A stretch of DNA of 64,000 nt from Gemmobacter megaterium (GTDB taxonomy: Bacteria > Pseudomonadota > Alphaproteobacteria > Rhodobacterales > Rhodobacteraceae): positions 496,001-560,000 of the forward strand of contig NZ_FTOT01000002.1 in the NCBI RefSeq assembly GCF_900156815.1, in the 5' to 3' direction. The position numbers and the translations under genes are program-made. Shown one piece after another: positions 35,607 to 45,364 of this stretch. Within the stretch, counting starts at the first letter, position 1. Each line of letters opens with the position of its first letter. The notes below the pieces were generated by a model. It was not told the origin of the DNA. It saw only the letters and a list, made by a program, of their open reading frames with translations, and made no database searches.

Positions 35607-36656
35607 ATGGCACCGGGCTACCGGGGCACTTTCGTTGTTTCATGGTCTCAGACAGAGGCTGATGGTCTGCCGGGTCCGGCGCCCGATCTGCTGCGCGTCG
35701 GCGCCGGATGGCGCTGGCTTGGGCAGGCGGTCCGGGTCGATCATCCCGGTTCGATCCTGCTGCTGGAGGGCGCAGAGGGCGCTGAAGATCTGCACCGACG
35801 CGCCGCGCGGATGGTGCGGCGGCTGGTCGGCGCGGCGGTTGCGACGGGTGGGGCGCCCCCCCCTGATGGGCTGGCGGCAGCACCTGAACAGGGGTTTGTC
35901 GTGACCGACGGGCGCCAGACCTGGGCAGCCACGATCATCCCGGTCCCTGAAAGCGCCGCGCGGCTGGTGATGTTCGTGGGATCCATGCCCCCGTCAGGGC
36001 GGGATCTGTGGATCGTCCGGTCCTCTGTCGATGCGCGGCGGCTGGCCCCCGGCACGCCACGGGAAGGTGGCGTCATCTGCTTTACTCCCGGCACGCTGGT
36101 GGCAACGCCGCAAGGCCCGCGCCCGATCGAGGCGCTGCGCCCCGGCGATCGGATCGACACGGCGGATTGCGGTCCGCAGGACATACTCTGGTGCGGCCAG
36201 CGCCGCATGACGGGTGCGCGCCTCTATGCCATGCCGCATCTGCGTCCGGTTCGTATCCGCGCCTTGTCACTGGGTGCCAATCAGCCGCAGGCTGATCTTC
36301 TGGTCTCGCCGCAACACCGGATGCTGCTGCGCGGCAGGGCTGCGGATGCGCTGTTCGGAACGCCCGAAGTTCTGGTCCGGGCCCAGGATCTGGTGAATGA
36401 CCATAGCGTGCTGATCGACACCTCGCTGCGCGAAGTGACCTATGTGCACATCTTGCTGGAAGCGCATCAGATCGTCTTTGCCAATGGCGTTCCGAGCGAG
36501 AGCTTTCACCCCCAGAGCGCGGCGCTGGAGACCCTGGATCCTGCGCAACGTGCAGGCTTGCTGGCCCTGCTGCCCGATACGTCGGCCTATGGTGGCTATG
36601 CGCGGCGCAACCTGAGCGGCCCCGAAGCCGCGATCCTGCGCCACGAGGCGGCCTGA
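35607..36656 (+). CDS. Hint-domain protein
   Basis: The 349-residue protein has a variable N-terminal half and a C-terminal Hint (Hedgehog/intein) module that opens CFTPGTLVATPQGPRPIEAL near residue 158, with SPQHRMLL in the middle. Proteins of this kind are common and duplicated in Rhodobacteraceae, where their role is unknown. Self-cleavage at the cysteine is possible but not shown. The start at 35607 was chosen because relatives begin xxRGTFVVSWSQTE; an ATG at 35580 would add nine residues. No clear ribosome binding site is seen for either. Confidence 0.85.
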   Translation: MAPGYRGTFVVSWSQTEADGLPGPAPDLLRVGAGWRWLGQAVRVDHPGSILLLEGAEGAEDLHRRAARMVRRLVGAAVATGGAPPPDGLAAAPEQGFVVTDGRQTWAATIIPVPESAARLVMFVGSMPPSGRDLWIVRSSVDARRLAPGTPREGGVICFTPGTLVATPQGPRPIEALRPGDRIDTADCGPQDILWCGQRRMTGARLYAMPHLRPVRIRALSLGANQPQADLLVSPQHRMLLRGRAADALFGTPEVLVRAQDLVNDHSVLIDTSLREVTYVHILLEAHQIVFANGVPSESFHPQSAALETLDPAQRAGLLALLPDTSAYGGYARRNLSGPEAAILRHEAA

Positions 36657-36704
36657 CCCCGGATCGGCAAAGGCCGCAGCACGCCGCCTGGCAGGGGGGC
36701 ACCA

Positions 36705-36738
36705 CCGGGGAAACCGTCGCGTTCAACGGTTTTCCCGG
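36705..36738. terminator. Long hairpin between the Hint gene and clpS
   Basis: CCGGGGAAACCGT and ACGGTTTTCCCGG pair over 13 bp with one G-U and an eight-base loop. A T6 tract follows only 26 bases later, so it is not a classic terminator. TATATA at 36781 may belong to the clpS promoter. Confidence 0.45.
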
Positions 36739-36825
36739 CCTTGCACGGCGCGGACCCTTTTTTAGCCGGGGCGGATGGTCTATATAGAAAGCTATCCCGC
36801 GACCCGACAGACGAGGCCACCCACC

Positions 36826-37164
36826 ATGCACGAAGCCTGGACCATGACCGACCGCAAGGACGGACCGGGCGACGACACCTCGATCGTCACCAAGACGCGG
36901 CCCAAGACGCAGCGCCCGCCGCTGTACAAGGTGTTGCTGCTGAACGACGATTACACACCGATGGAATTCGTCGTTCATGTGCTGGAGCGTTTTTTCGGCC
37001 TGAGTCATGCCCAGGCTTTCGAGATCATGCTGACAGTTCACAAGAAGGGGCTGGCGGTCGTCGGCGTATTCAGTTTCGAAGTGGCTGAAACCAAGGTGGC
37101 ACAGGTGATGGATTTCGCGCGCCGCCATCAGCATCCGCTACAATGCACCATGGAAAAGGAATAG
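36826..37164 (+). CDS. clpS: ATP-dependent Clp protease adaptor ClpS
   Basis: The 112-residue adaptor delivers N-degron substrates to Clp[18 protein letters not shown] contains the conserved NDDYTPMEF substrate pocket, and [20 protein letters not shown] is the ClpA-binding face. The start at 36826 has GAGG nine bases upstream; ATG at 36844 is an alternative that would remove six residues from the flexible N-terminus. clpA is not adjacent. Confidence 0.95.
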   Translation: MHEAWTMTDRKDGPGDDTSIVTKTRPKTQRPPLYKVLLLNDDYTPMEFVVHVLERFFGLSHAQAFEIMLTVHKKGLAVVGVFSFEVAETKVAQVMDFARRHQHPLQCTMEKE

Positions 37165-37183
37165 GGCCGCTCTGCGGTCGCCC

Positions 37184-38206
37184 ATGCGTTCCGAACGGTT
37201 GACCCTGGCGCTGGAAAGCGGTGCCGTTGAACTTCCCCCCCAAGGGCGGATCCTGGTGTTGCGGCCCCGTGCCGGAGATGACCTGTCGTCGTTGCAACGG
37301 GATCGGGTGCAGGTTGTGACGGGGTTCCGGCCTGATCATGATTTCTTTGCCGCGCAGGGGTTTGACGTCGCCACCGACCCAGTGGGGCAATATGCCGCCG
37401 CATTGGTCTGCCTCCCCAGGGCGCGCGAACAGGCGCGGGCGCTGCTGGCCCAGGCGGCGGCCCATGTGCAGCCGGGCGGCCCCATCCTGGTGGATGGGCA
37501 AAAGACCGATGGCATCGAGGCCGCGCTGCGCGAATTGCGCGATATGGGCGCTGCGCCGGGTGCCCCGCTGTCCAAGGCACATGGCAAGACTTTCTCGGTC
37601 GCGGCCGGGCGGGATCTGTCAGACTGGGCTGCCAGGGACCGCCTGATCGACGGCGGTTTTGTCACCCGGCCCGGCGTGTTTTCCGCCGATGGGATCGACC
37701 ACGCCTCTGCCTTGCTGGCGGCGGCCTTGCCGGAAAAGCTGCCTGCACGGGTGGGCGATCTGGGGGCTGGCTGGGGCTATCTTTCCAAGGCGGTTCTGTC
37801 ACGCACCGGCGTTGCCGAATGCCACCTGATCGAGGCCGAGGCCGAGGCGCTGGAGTGCGCGCGGCACAACCTTGCCGATGTGCGGGCGCGGTTTCACTGG
37901 GCCGATGCCCTGCGGTTCCGCCCGGATCGCGCCTTTGATGCGGTTGTCTGCAATCCGCCCTTCCATACGAGCCGCGACGCCGATCCCGCGCTTGGCATCG
38001 CGTTTTTGCGGGCGGCGGCCGGGATGCTGACGACATCCGGCACGCTGTGGCTGGTGGCGAACCGCCATCTGCCCTATGAACCCGTACTTGCCGAACTGTT
38101 TCGTGAGTTGGAGGATCGGGGTGGCGATTCCCGGTTCCGTCTGTGTCGTGCCAGCCGTCCCATGACACGCCCTGCCCCCGGCACCGTCCCGCGCAGACCG
38201 GCCTGA
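37184..38206 (+). CDS. RsmC-like class I methyltransferase
   Basis: The 340-residue protein has the two-domain layout of RsmC/RlmG: a degenerate N-terminal methyltransferase-like domain (1-160) and a catalytic domain with SAM motif GDLGAGWGYLS near residue 190 and NPPFH near 258. NPPF is the signature of exocyclic-amine methyltransferases, so it probably makes m2G in ribosomal RNA (G1207 of 16S in E. coli). The length fits RsmC. It starts 20 bases after clpS and is likely co-transcribed. Confidence 0.88.
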   Translation: MRSERLTLALESGAVELPPQGRILVLRPRAGDDLSSLQRDRVQVVTGFRPDHDFFAAQGFDVATDPVGQYAAALVCLPRAREQARALLAQAAAHVQPGGPILVDGQKTDGIEAALRELRDMGAAPGAPLSKAHGKTFSVAAGRDLSDWAARDRLIDGGFVTRPGVFSADGIDHASALLAAALPEKLPARVGDLGAGWGYLSKAVLSRTGVAECHLIEAEAEALECARHNLADVRARFHWADALRFRPDRAFDAVVCNPPFHTSRDADPALGIAFLRAAAGMLTTSGTLWLVANRHLPYEPVLAELFRELEDRGGDSRFRLCRASRPMTRPAPGTVPRRPA

Positions 38207-38221
38207 AGGACATTCCTGCCC

Positions 38222-39028
38222 ATGACCCTTTCGATTTCCGGCAAGACGGCCATCGTGACCGGAGCTGCCCACGGCATTGGCCGCGCCATCGCCCGGCATT
38301 TCGTCGATCGCGGCGCAAACGTAATGTTCGCGGATCAGGACGAAGATGCGCTTGAACGCGACCTTGGCGAGGAAGCCCACGCCGAAGGCCCGGTACGCTG
38401 GTTTGGTGGCGATCTTTGCAAGAAGCTGACCATCAACAACCTGTTGTCCGCCACCCTGGACGCCTTTGACCGGGTGGACATTCTGGTGAACGCGCATCGC
38501 AGCATCGTGCTGTCCGATCCCTTGTGCGTTGACGAGGACGCGGTAGAGGAAATGGTGCAGCAAAACCTGATGACCTCGCTGCGTCTGGCCCAGCATGTCG
38601 GACGACGGATGATCGCGCAGGCGGGGAAGTCGGGCGATACCGGGCCGGCGGGCAGCATCATCAATGTGTCGTCGATTGCCGCGCGCCTGACGCATCCAGA
38701 GTTGCTGGGCTATTCCATGGCCTGCGCCGGCATTGAACAGATGACACGTTCCATGGCTGTGGCGCTGGCTCCGCAACGGATTCGCGTGAATTGCGTCGCC
38801 TTCGGCAGCGTCATGAGCGCCAGCCTGCAAGCCGCCTTGAAAGACAATCCCGACTGGCGCGACGAAATCCGTCGCGGCACCCCGGCGGGCCGTATTGCTG
38901 CCCCTGCGGAACTGGCAGAGACGGTACAGTTTCTGGCGTCCGACGGGGCGGGGTTCGTGACGGGACAGGTTCTGACGGTCGATGGCGGGCGCAGCCTTAT
39001 AGATCCGGTCCGGCTGCCCGCACATTAG
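38222..39028 (+). CDS. Short-chain dehydrogenase-like protein without the catalytic lysine
   Basis: The 268-residue Rossmann protein has the NAD(P) motif TGAAHGIG (residues 13-20), serines at 150-151 and Y164. The YxxxK motif reads YSMAC here, so the catalytic lysine is a cysteine (C168). The NNAG motif of strand 4 is replaced by VNAHRS. I recall relatives in roseobacters with the same changes, which suggests a conserved non-classical member and not decay; this was not searched. AAGGA precedes the ATG. Function is unknown; it may bind a nucleotide without classical oxidoreduction. Confidence 0.9.
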   Translation: MTLSISGKTAIVTGAAHGIGRAIARHFVDRGANVMFADQDEDALERDLGEEAHAEGPVRWFGGDLCKKLTINNLLSATLDAFDRVDILVNAHRSIVLSDPLCVDEDAVEEMVQQNLMTSLRLAQHVGRRMIAQAGKSGDTGPAGSIINVSSIAARLTHPELLGYSMACAGIEQMTRSMAVALAPQRIRVNCVAFGSVMSASLQAALKDNPDWRDEIRRGTPAGRIAAPAELAETVQFLASDGAGFVTGQVLTVDGGRSLIDPVRLPAH

Positions 39029-39030
39029 CC

Positions 39031-39052
39031 AAAGCCATCTGCGAATGGCTTT
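39031..39052. terminator. Bidirectional hairpin between converging genes
   Basis: AAAGCCAT and ATGGCTTT form a perfect 8-bp stem with a six-base loop, placed between the converging SDR and lipoprotein genes. The flanking A and T bases of the stem give a short U-tract in both directions. Confidence 0.55.
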
Positions 39053-39070
39053 CGGGCCTGACGTTGCGGG

Positions 39071-39466
39071 CTATTCCGGGTATTTCGCCTTGCACGCGGC
39101 AATCACGGGGGCTGCCTCTTGCGCAAGTTGCCGCCGCTTTGCCTCCATCGAGGCGAGTTTGGCGCGCTCTTCGACCAGGTTCACCGCCTTTGGGCGGCGT
39201 TCGATGCGCGGCACATTCTCGAAGCAGCGTCGCGGCGGGCCGGCAACCTGCCCGTTCACCATCGGAGGAGGACCACAGACAACCCAGACCCAGTTGTCGA
39301 CCTCTGTCTCCTCGATGGCATACCCCCGTTGCAGGGTGGCGCGGCTTTCCGCAATCAGACGATCCATGACATGCAGGTCGCGGGCTCCCATGCGGATGCA
39401 CTGTTCCTGCGGTGTGCCGCAGGCAGCCAGCAAACCCAGGACCAACAGGGTGTGGCGTGCGCGCAT
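39071..39466 (-). CDS. Small lipoprotein of unknown function
   Basis: The 131-residue product begins with a lipoprotein signal peptide whose lipobox is LLAAC (C16). Mature residues contain four further cysteines and a C-terminal helix rich in Lys, Arg and Glu (VEERAKLASMEAKRRQLAQE). I do not recognise a family. It faces the SDR gene and is divergent from cpdB. Confidence 0.72.
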   Translation of the reverse strand: MRARHTLLVLGLLAACGTPQEQCIRMGARDLHVMDRLIAESRATLQRGYAIEETEVDNWVWVVCGPPPMVNGQVAGPPRRCFENVPRIERRPKAVNLVEERAKLASMEAKRRQLAQEAAPVIAACKAKYPE

Positions 39467-39630
39467 GACGGGCCTCCTTCGTCACAAGCGTAGAACAATC
39501 GCGCCCGGTTGCAACCCCCGGCCTGCGAGCGCCCTCTTTCCGGTTGCCTCTGTGCTGTTACACTCGGCTGATTGAAGGAGTGCGAATCCCGTCGCCGCGC
39601 CCTGCGCGGCCTCCCATCAAGGAGCCTGCC

Positions 39631-41598
39631 ATGTCGTTGCAGATCACTCGTCGTCGCCTGATCCTGACATCCGCCGCCGCCGGAGGTTTGGCGCTGGTAC
39701 ACCCGTTCACCGCCCGCGCGCAGGCGGGACAGGCGCATTTGCGGATCCTGTCCACCACGGATCTGCATTGCCACGTGCAGCCCTACGACTACTACGCCGA
39801 CCGCGCCGTCGACACGGCGGGCCTTGCACGCACGGCCAGCATCCTGACCGAGTTGCGGGCCGAGGCCGCGAACAGCCTTACGGTGGACAATGGCGATTAC
39901 CTGCAAGGGAACCCGATGGGCGATTACATCGCCTACAAGAAGGGGATGGCCTCGGGCGACGTTCACCCGATCATCGCGGGCATGAACGCCGTGGGCTATG
40001 ACGCGGGCACGCTGGGCAATCACGAATTCAACTATGGGGTGGAATTCCTGACCAATGTGAATGCCGGCGCGGGGTTCCCCGTGGTCTGCGCCAATGTGGC
40101 GACCCAACTGGGCACTACCCCGCTGGACGACACGCTGCTGGTGCAGCCCTTTGTCGTGCTGGACCGGATGGTGACCGACGGGGCGGGCACCGCGCATCCG
40201 CTGAAGATCGGTATCATCGGATTTGTCCCGCCGCAGATCATGGCTTGGGACCGCGCCCATCTGGAGGGAAGCCACCACGCCCGAGATATCCTCGAAGCGG
40301 CGCGCGCCTGGATCCCGGAACTGCGCAAGCAGGCCGACGTGATCGTCGTGCTGTCGCATAGCGGCATCGACACTGCGGACGAAACGCCATGGATGGAGAA
40401 TGCCGCCTGGCATCTTGCCGGGATCGAAGGGGTCGATGCCATCGTCCTGGGGCATCAGCACAAGCTGTGGCCTGCCAAGGATTTCGACGGCGCGGACCTG
40501 GATGCCGCAACGGGACGGATCAAGGGCGTACCCGCCGCGATGCCCGGATTCTGGGGGTCGCACCTGGGTGTGATCGACCTGATGCTGGAACGCGACAGCG
40601 ACGGCTGGAAAGTCGCCTCTGGCGAAAGCGCGCTGCATCCGATCAGCCAGCGGCAGGAAGACCGCTCGATCAAGGCGCTGGTCGCAGACTACGCCCCGGC
40701 GATCGAGGCTACGGCGGCCGTCCATGGCGAAACGCTGGAATATGTGCGTGCCGAGGTCGGCCAGACCGACGCCGCGCTGCATTCCTATTTCGCGCTGGTG
40801 GCCGATGATCCGTCGGTGCAGATCGTCAACATGGCCCAGTCGTGGTACGTCGCCCAACTGCTCAAGGGGACAGAGCATGAGGGGCTGCCCCTTGTGTCGG
40901 CGGCCGCCCCGTTCAAGGCCGGTGGCAGGGGCGGGCCGGACTACTACACCGATGTCGCACCGGGGCCGGTGGCGATCAAGAACGTCGCGGATCTGTACCT
41001 GTATCCGAATACGTTGCAGGTCGTGCGGATCACCGGCGAACACCTGAAAGGCTGGCTGGAACGGTCCGCAGGGGCCTTCAACCAGATCGAGCCGGGCAAG
41101 ACCGACCAGCCGCTGCTGAACCCCGATTTCCCCAGCTACAACTATGATGTGATCGACGGTGTGACCTACCGGATCGACCTGTCGCAACCGTCGCGGTTCC
41201 TGCCCAATGGCGACGTGAACCAGCCGGATGCCAGCCGGATCGTGGACCTGATGTATCAGGGCAAGCCGGTCGCGCCGGAACAGGAATTCATCGTTGCCAC
41301 AAACAACTACCGCGCCAGCGGCGGCGGCAAGTTTCCCGGCGCCGATGGGTCCACCGTCATCCTTCAGGCCCCGGATACCAACCGCGATGTGATCGTGCGC
41401 TATATCGTCGAGAGTGGCACCATCGCACCCGCGGCCGATGCCAACTGGACCTTTGCCCCGATCGAAGGGGCGACAGCACTGTTCCTGACCGGCCCCAAGG
41501 GCGAAGCCTATCTGGACGAGGTGCGCCAGCGCGGGCTGAGCATTGAACTCGCCGGGCCGGGCGCGGATGGCTTCGCCAGCTATCGCATCACGTTCTGA
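39631..41598 (+). CDS. cpdB: 2',3'-cyclic-nucleotide 2'-phosphodiesterase/3'-nucleotidase
   Basis: The 655-residue periplasmic enzyme scavenges nucleotides. A twin-arginine signal ([17 protein letters not shown]) leads the protein. The metallophosphatase domain shows [26 protein letters not shown] and VVLSHSGID, and the C-terminal 5'-nucleotidase domain holds the substrate-binding part (about 370-640, with NNYRASGGG). The start at 39631 follows AAGGAG; the frame is open 29 codons further without homology. A perfect 15-bp hairpin follows the stop. Confidence 0.94.
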   Translation: MSLQITRRRLILTSAAAGGLALVHPFTARAQAGQAHLRILSTTDLHCHVQPYDYYADRAVDTAGLARTASILTELRAEAANSLTVDNGDYLQGNPMGDYIAYKKGMASGDVHPIIAGMNAVGYDAGTLGNHEFNYGVEFLTNVNAGAGFPVVCANVATQLGTTPLDDTLLVQPFVVLDRMVTDGAGTAHPLKIGIIGFVPPQIMAWDRAHLEGSHHARDILEAARAWIPELRKQADVIVVLSHSGIDTADETPWMENAAWHLAGIEGVDAIVLGHQHKLWPAKDFDGADLDAATGRIKGVPAAMPGFWGSHLGVIDLMLERDSDGWKVASGESALHPISQRQEDRSIKALVADYAPAIEATAAVHGETLEYVRAEVGQTDAALHSYFALVADDPSVQIVNMAQSWYVAQLLKGTEHEGLPLVSAAAPFKAGGRGGPDYYTDVAPGPVAIKNVADLYLYPNTLQVVRITGEHLKGWLERSAGAFNQIEPGKTDQPLLNPDFPSYNYDVIDGVTYRIDLSQPSRFLPNGDVNQPDASRIVDLMYQGKPVAPEQEFIVATNNYRASGGGKFPGADGSTVILQAPDTNRDVIVRYIVESGTIAPAADANWTFAPIEGATALFLTGPKGEAYLDEVRQRGLSIELAGPGADGFASYRITF

Positions 41599-41605
41599 CA
41601 CCCGA

Positions 41606-41644
41606 CCGCAGGCCAGCCCCCTTTCCGTCGGGGCTGGCCTGCGG
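41606..41644 (+). terminator. Perfect 15-bp hairpin after cpdB
   Basis: CCGCAGGCCAGCCCC and GGGGCTGGCCTGCGG pair without mismatch around a nine-base loop, seven bases behind the cpdB stop. No T-run follows, but the stem is strong enough to mark the transcript end. Confidence 0.65.
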
Positions 41645-41819
41645 CGCGGCAGGGCGCCCCTTCTGGCGCCGTGTGTCTGCTTGCGAGGGCAGCACCGCTT
41701 TCCCTGTGACGGGCAGTGACCGGAACATGAGGCCGCCTGCGACATCAGAGATGCGGGGCTGGTCTGGAATGACCTGCACCATCTTGCTATGGCAGGACCA
41801 GCGGCCACAGGGGGGTGCC

Positions 41820-42701
41820 ATGCTCGATTCCGATTTCGAAGACCGCAAGTCCAGGGCTTCGGACTGGTTCCGTGAGCTGCGGGACCGCATTGTTGCCGCC
41901 TTTAAGGCGCTGGAGGATCGGCATCAGACCGGACCGGGATCCGATCTGGCGGCAGGCCGGTTCGAGGTGACACCGACGACGCGCGCCAATGATGGCGGCG
42001 GCGGCATCATGTCGGTCATGCGTGGTGGTCGCGTGTTCGAAAAGGTGGGCGTGAACTGGTCCGCCGTTCATGGCACCCTGCAACCGCGGGCGCAAAAGGC
42101 GATGGCCGCGCGCGGTGTGCCGGGCATGGAACACGATCCCCGGTTCTGGGCCAGCGGCATCAGCCTTGTCGCACATATGCGCAACCCGCATTGTCCGGCG
42201 GTTCACATGAACACGCGCATGTTCTGGACGCCCCACGCATGGTGGTTCGGCGGCGGCGCCGATCTGAACCCCGCGCTGGAATATGCCGAGGACACCGCAC
42301 ATTTCCATTCCGTGCTGGAGGCCGCCTGCGACGCACATGATCCGCGCTATTACGAGCGTTTCCGCTCATGGGCAGACGAATATTTCTTCATCCCCCATCG
42401 CGGCCGTGCGCGGGGCGTCGGCGGCATCTTTTACGACGACCTGAACACCGGCGACTGGGAGGCCGATTTCGCCTTTACCCGCGCGGTGGGCGAGGCGTTC
42501 CTGCCCGCCTTCGTGCCACTGGCAGACCGGCGCCGCCCGACCCCCTGGAACGACGACCACCGCGAAGCGCAACTGGTTCATCGCGGCCTGTATGCCGAGT
42601 ACAACCTCGTCTACGACCGGGGCACGAAATTCGGCCTTGAAACGGGCCACGATGCCAATGCGGTGCTGATGAGCCTGCCCCCGGTGGCCAAGTGGATTTG
42701 A
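41820..42701 (+). CDS. hemF: Oxygen-dependent coproporphyrinogen III oxidase
   Basis: The 293-residue enzyme converts coproporphyrinogen III to protoporphyrinogen IX with O2 in heme and, where present, chlorophyll synthesis. Conserved blocks are GGGIMSVMRGGRVFEKVGVN, HMNTRMFWTP, WWFGGGADLNP and YAEYNLVYDRGTKFGL. The start at 41820 (MLDSDFEDRK) follows GGGGGGTG; the frame is open further up. A two-component unit starts 70 bases downstream. Confidence 0.96.
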   Translation: MLDSDFEDRKSRASDWFRELRDRIVAAFKALEDRHQTGPGSDLAAGRFEVTPTTRANDGGGGIMSVMRGGRVFEKVGVNWSAVHGTLQPRAQKAMAARGVPGMEHDPRFWASGISLVAHMRNPHCPAVHMNTRMFWTPHAWWFGGGADLNPALEYAEDTAHFHSVLEAACDAHDPRYYERFRSWADEYFFIPHRGRARGVGGIFYDDLNTGDWEADFAFTRAVGEAFLPAFVPLADRRRPTPWNDDHREAQLVHRGLYAEYNLVYDRGTKFGLETGHDANAVLMSLPPVAKWI

Positions 42702-42708
42702 CGAAACG

Positions 42709-42725
42709 CTTCAGGCATCCTTAAG
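42709..42725 (+). promoter_or_regulatory. CTTAAG-type direct repeat before the response regulator gene
   Basis: CTTCAG-N5-CTTAAG is an 11-base-period direct repeat of the PmrA/QseB/TctD box type, 46 bases upstream of an OmpR-family regulator of that subgroup. This fits autoregulation. The same bases nearly match a CtrA box (TTAA-N7-TTAA). A perfect copy of the repeat lies at 45722. Confidence 0.5.
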
Positions 42726-42770
42726 GTTGGGCGCGCAGACCAAGGCCCGACACAAGACCGGACGAGGGCC

Positions 42771-43451
42771 GTGAGAATTCTGATCGTCGAGGATGACGAT
42801 ATGCTGAGCGACGGGCTGACCGTCGGCCTGCGGCTGGCGGGGTTTTCGCCCGACGCTGTGCCGACCTGCGCCGATGCGCGGGCCGCCCTGGGCGCTGGCT
42901 GCTTCGAGGGTATGGTGCTGGACGTCATGTTGCCCGATGGGTCCGGGCTGGACCTGCTGGCCAGCTTGCGCGCCGAAGGAATGGACCTGCCGGTTCTGGT
43001 TCTGACCGCACGCGACGGGCTGGAAGATCGGGTTGCCGGGCTGGATGGCGGGGCGGATGATTACCTTGGCAAACCCTTTGAGTTGCAAGAGCTTGCGGCA
43101 CGGCTGCGGGCCATCCTGCGCCGACGCCAGGGACGGGCCGAGGCCGTGCAGCACTGGAACGGTCTCTGCCTGGATCCGGCGCGGATGCGCGGAACGCTGG
43201 GCGGCCGCAGTCTCCAGTTTTCGCGCCGCGAATTCACCATTCTGCAAGCCCTGATCGAACGCCCCGGCGCGATCCTGTCCAAGGCGTTCCTTGAGGATCG
43301 TCTCTATGGCTGGCAAGAAGATATCGAAAGCAATACGGTCGAGGTGCATATCCACAAGCTGCGCATCAAGCTGGGTACAAGCTTCATCGAAACCGTTCGC
43401 GGGGCGGGGTATCGTCTGGCCGATGCCGCAGTGCAAAGCGATCCGGCATGA
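42771..43451 (+). CDS. OmpR-family response regulator, QseB/PmrA-like
   Basis: The 226-residue regulator has a receiver domain (residues 1-115; acidic pocket EDDD, phosphorylated D51 in VLDVMLPDGSG, K near 102) and a winged-helix DNA-binding domain (about 128-220; SRREFTILQAL, then IHKLRIKLG). It starts with GTG. The stop overlaps the start of its sensor kinase. Domain lengths and sequence place it near QseB, PmrA and TctD, whose target site is a CTTAAG direct repeat; such a repeat precedes this gene. Confidence 0.93.
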   Translation: MRILIVEDDDMLSDGLTVGLRLAGFSPDAVPTCADARAALGAGCFEGMVLDVMLPDGSGLDLLASLRAEGMDLPVLVLTARDGLEDRVAGLDGGADDYLGKPFELQELAARLRAILRRRQGRAEAVQHWNGLCLDPARMRGTLGGRSLQFSRREFTILQALIERPGAILSKAFLEDRLYGWQEDIESNTVEVHIHKLRIKLGTSFIETVRGAGYRLADAAVQSDPA

Positions 43452-44803
43452 ATTCCATCCGCAAACGCCTGTTCCTGATCCTGCTGGCCGCGACGGGGGT
43501 CTTGTGGCTGTCGGCGGTACTGTGGATCCAACATTCCACGCGAACCGAGGTCGGCCTGGTGCTGGACCGGCGCTTGCAGGAATCGGCGCAGATGGTGGCA
43601 TCGTTGATCGCACGCAGCGGCGGAATCGTGGACAAGGAGGCCGCGTCGCTGGTGCACGCGCCCGCCTTGCCCGGCGACACCCCGCATGACATTGCGCGGC
43701 AACTGATCTGTCAGGTCTGGGGCATTGACGGCGTGATGAAAAGCGGCTCCGACGGGGCCCCCGCCGCGCGGCTGTCCGAAGGGCAATCGGGCTTCAGCGA
43801 ACGCGCCGTGGATGGAACCGTTTGGCGCGTCTACACCCATGTTGACGCCAGAAGTGGCCTGCGCGTGATGGTGGGCGATGCGCGCACGGTGCGCGAAGAC
43901 CTTGTCGGCGGCGTGGTTCTGGGGCTGCTGGCCCCAACGGCGCTGATCCTGCCGCTGCTGGCGACAGCGATCTGGCTGGCGGTGGGGCGCGGGCTGGCCC
44001 CCCTGGACAGAATGACCCAAGCCCTGAGCACCCGATCCGCAACGGATCTGCACCCGCTGGATACCCATGGCACCCTGCGCGAATTGCAGCCCATGGTAAC
44101 GGCCCTGAACGGCCTGTTTCGCCGCGTCGAAGGATTGCGCGAGCGGGAGCGGAGCTTTACCGCCTTTGCCGCGCATGAGTTGAAGACCCCGCTTGCCGGG
44201 CTGAAGACCCAGGCCCAGATTGCGGCGATTGCCCCGGACGCGCCGACCCGCGCCCGCGCGCTGGACCAGATTTCGCGCGGGGTGGACCGGACCGACCGCA
44301 TGGTCCGCCAGTTGCTGGACATGACCGCCGCCGAAAACGCCGTCGATGCGATGGAAGGGCCGACGCAGGATGGTGCCCGCCTGCTTGCCGATGTGGGCGA
44401 TGGTCTGGCCAGCCTGGCCAGCGCCCGCCGGGTCCGGCTGGACCTGCGCGCCACGCCGGGCGACTGGCGCACGACGCAGGCGGCCCTTGTTGCGCCTGCC
44501 CTGCGAAATCTTCTGGAGAACGCCATCCTCGCCTCGCCCGAAGGGGCTGTGGTCGAGGCGGTTCTGGAACGCATCCACGACAGGGTGCGCTTTCGCATTC
44601 TGGACCGGGGACCGGGAATTGCCGAAAGCGACCGGCCACATGTCACCGAACGCTTCTATCGCGGCGCGACCGGCAAACCGGGCAGCGGCCTGGGGCTGGC
44701 CATCGTTGCCGCTGTCACGCGGCGGATGGGTGGGGAACTGCACTTGTCGCGGCGCGAGGGCGGGGGCGAGCAGGCTGACCTCGTCCTGCCTGCCACCCCC
44801 TGA
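43448..44803 (+). CDS. Sensor histidine kinase, partner of the QseB-like regulator
   Basis: The 451-residue inner-membrane kinase has two membrane helices (about 8-30 and 155-180) around a periplasmic domain of about 125 residues. HisKA follows with the phosphorylated histidine in FAAHELKTPLAG (about residue 240). The HATPase has the N box NLLENAI, LDRGPGI and GSGLGLAIV. It belongs to the QseC/TctE type. It is coupled to the regulator by a four-base overlap. The signal is unknown. Confidence 0.93.
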   Translation: MNSIRKRLFLILLAATGVLWLSAVLWIQHSTRTEVGLVLDRRLQESAQMVASLIARSGGIVDKEAASLVHAPALPGDTPHDIARQLICQVWGIDGVMKSGSDGAPAARLSEGQSGFSERAVDGTVWRVYTHVDARSGLRVMVGDARTVREDLVGGVVLGLLAPTALILPLLATAIWLAVGRGLAPLDRMTQALSTRSATDLHPLDTHGTLRELQPMVTALNGLFRRVEGLRERERSFTAFAAHELKTPLAGLKTQAQIAAIAPDAPTRARALDQISRGVDRTDRMVRQLLDMTAAENAVDAMEGPTQDGARLLADVGDGLASLASARRVRLDLRATPGDWRTTQAALVAPALRNLLENAILASPEGAVVEAVLERIHDRVRFRILDRGPGIAESDRPHVTERFYRGATGKPGSGLGLAIVAAVTRRMGGELHLSRREGGGEQADLVLPATP

Positions 44804-44812
44804 GGGCCATCG

Positions 44813-45364
44813 TCAGAGCACCCGCACCTGCGTGCCGATCGGGCACAGCTCGAACAGCTCGGCAATCATCTCATTGTACAGGCCGATGCAGCCATCCGAG
44901 GATTTTCTGCCGATCTTGCGCGTATCATGGGTGCCGTGGATGATATAGGCGGGCCAGGACAGATACATCGCATGGGTGCCAAGCGGGTTTTCCGGCCCCG
45001 GCGGAACCGGCTTCCAGTCCGGATACCGCTCCATCTGCGAGGCCGTGGGCGTCCAGGACGGGCCGACCTTCTTGCGCACGATGCTGGTGTAGCCGCGTTT
45101 GGTCAGATCATCCGAAATCGGGACCGATGTGGGATAGATACGATGATCGCTGCCGTCCCCGCTCCAGAAATGCAAGGCACGCGATACGGTGTCGGCCACG
45201 ATGGTCGCCTTGCCCAGAGTGTCGAAATGGTCGCGCCAGTCCTGCGTGCGAAAGCTGGAGATGTTGTTGCGCACGACGTCCTGCGCACGGGCGGTCGCGG
45301 GCAACAACAGCCCGGCGGTCGCGCCCAGGCCAAGCGCCAGCGTGGTACGGCGGGAAAGGGTCAT
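44813..45364 (-). CDS. L,D-transpeptidase, YkuD domain
   Basis: The 183-residue exported protein has a signal peptide with twin arginines (MTLSRRTTLALGLGATAGLL) and a YkuD catalytic domain. The active-site block has HGTHD (H143) and SSDGCIGL (C159). It would form 3-3 peptidoglycan cross-links or anchor proteins to the wall. It converges on the sensor kinase gene with only nine bases between the stops. A 690-base gene-free stretch lies upstream of it. Confidence 0.93.
   Translation of the reverse strand: MTLSRRTTLALGLGATAGLLLPATARAQDVVRNNISSFRTQDWRDHFDTLGKATIVADTVSRALHFWSGDGSDHRIYPTSVPISDDLTKRGYTSIVRKKVGPSWTPTASQMERYPDWKPVPPGPENPLGTHAMYLSWPAYIIHGTHDTRKIGRKSSDGCIGLYNEMIAELFELCPIGTQVRVL

Noticed and set aside
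39355-41808. An 817-codon minus-strand open frame
   Set aside because: It is antisense to cpdB and has no start context or recognised domain.
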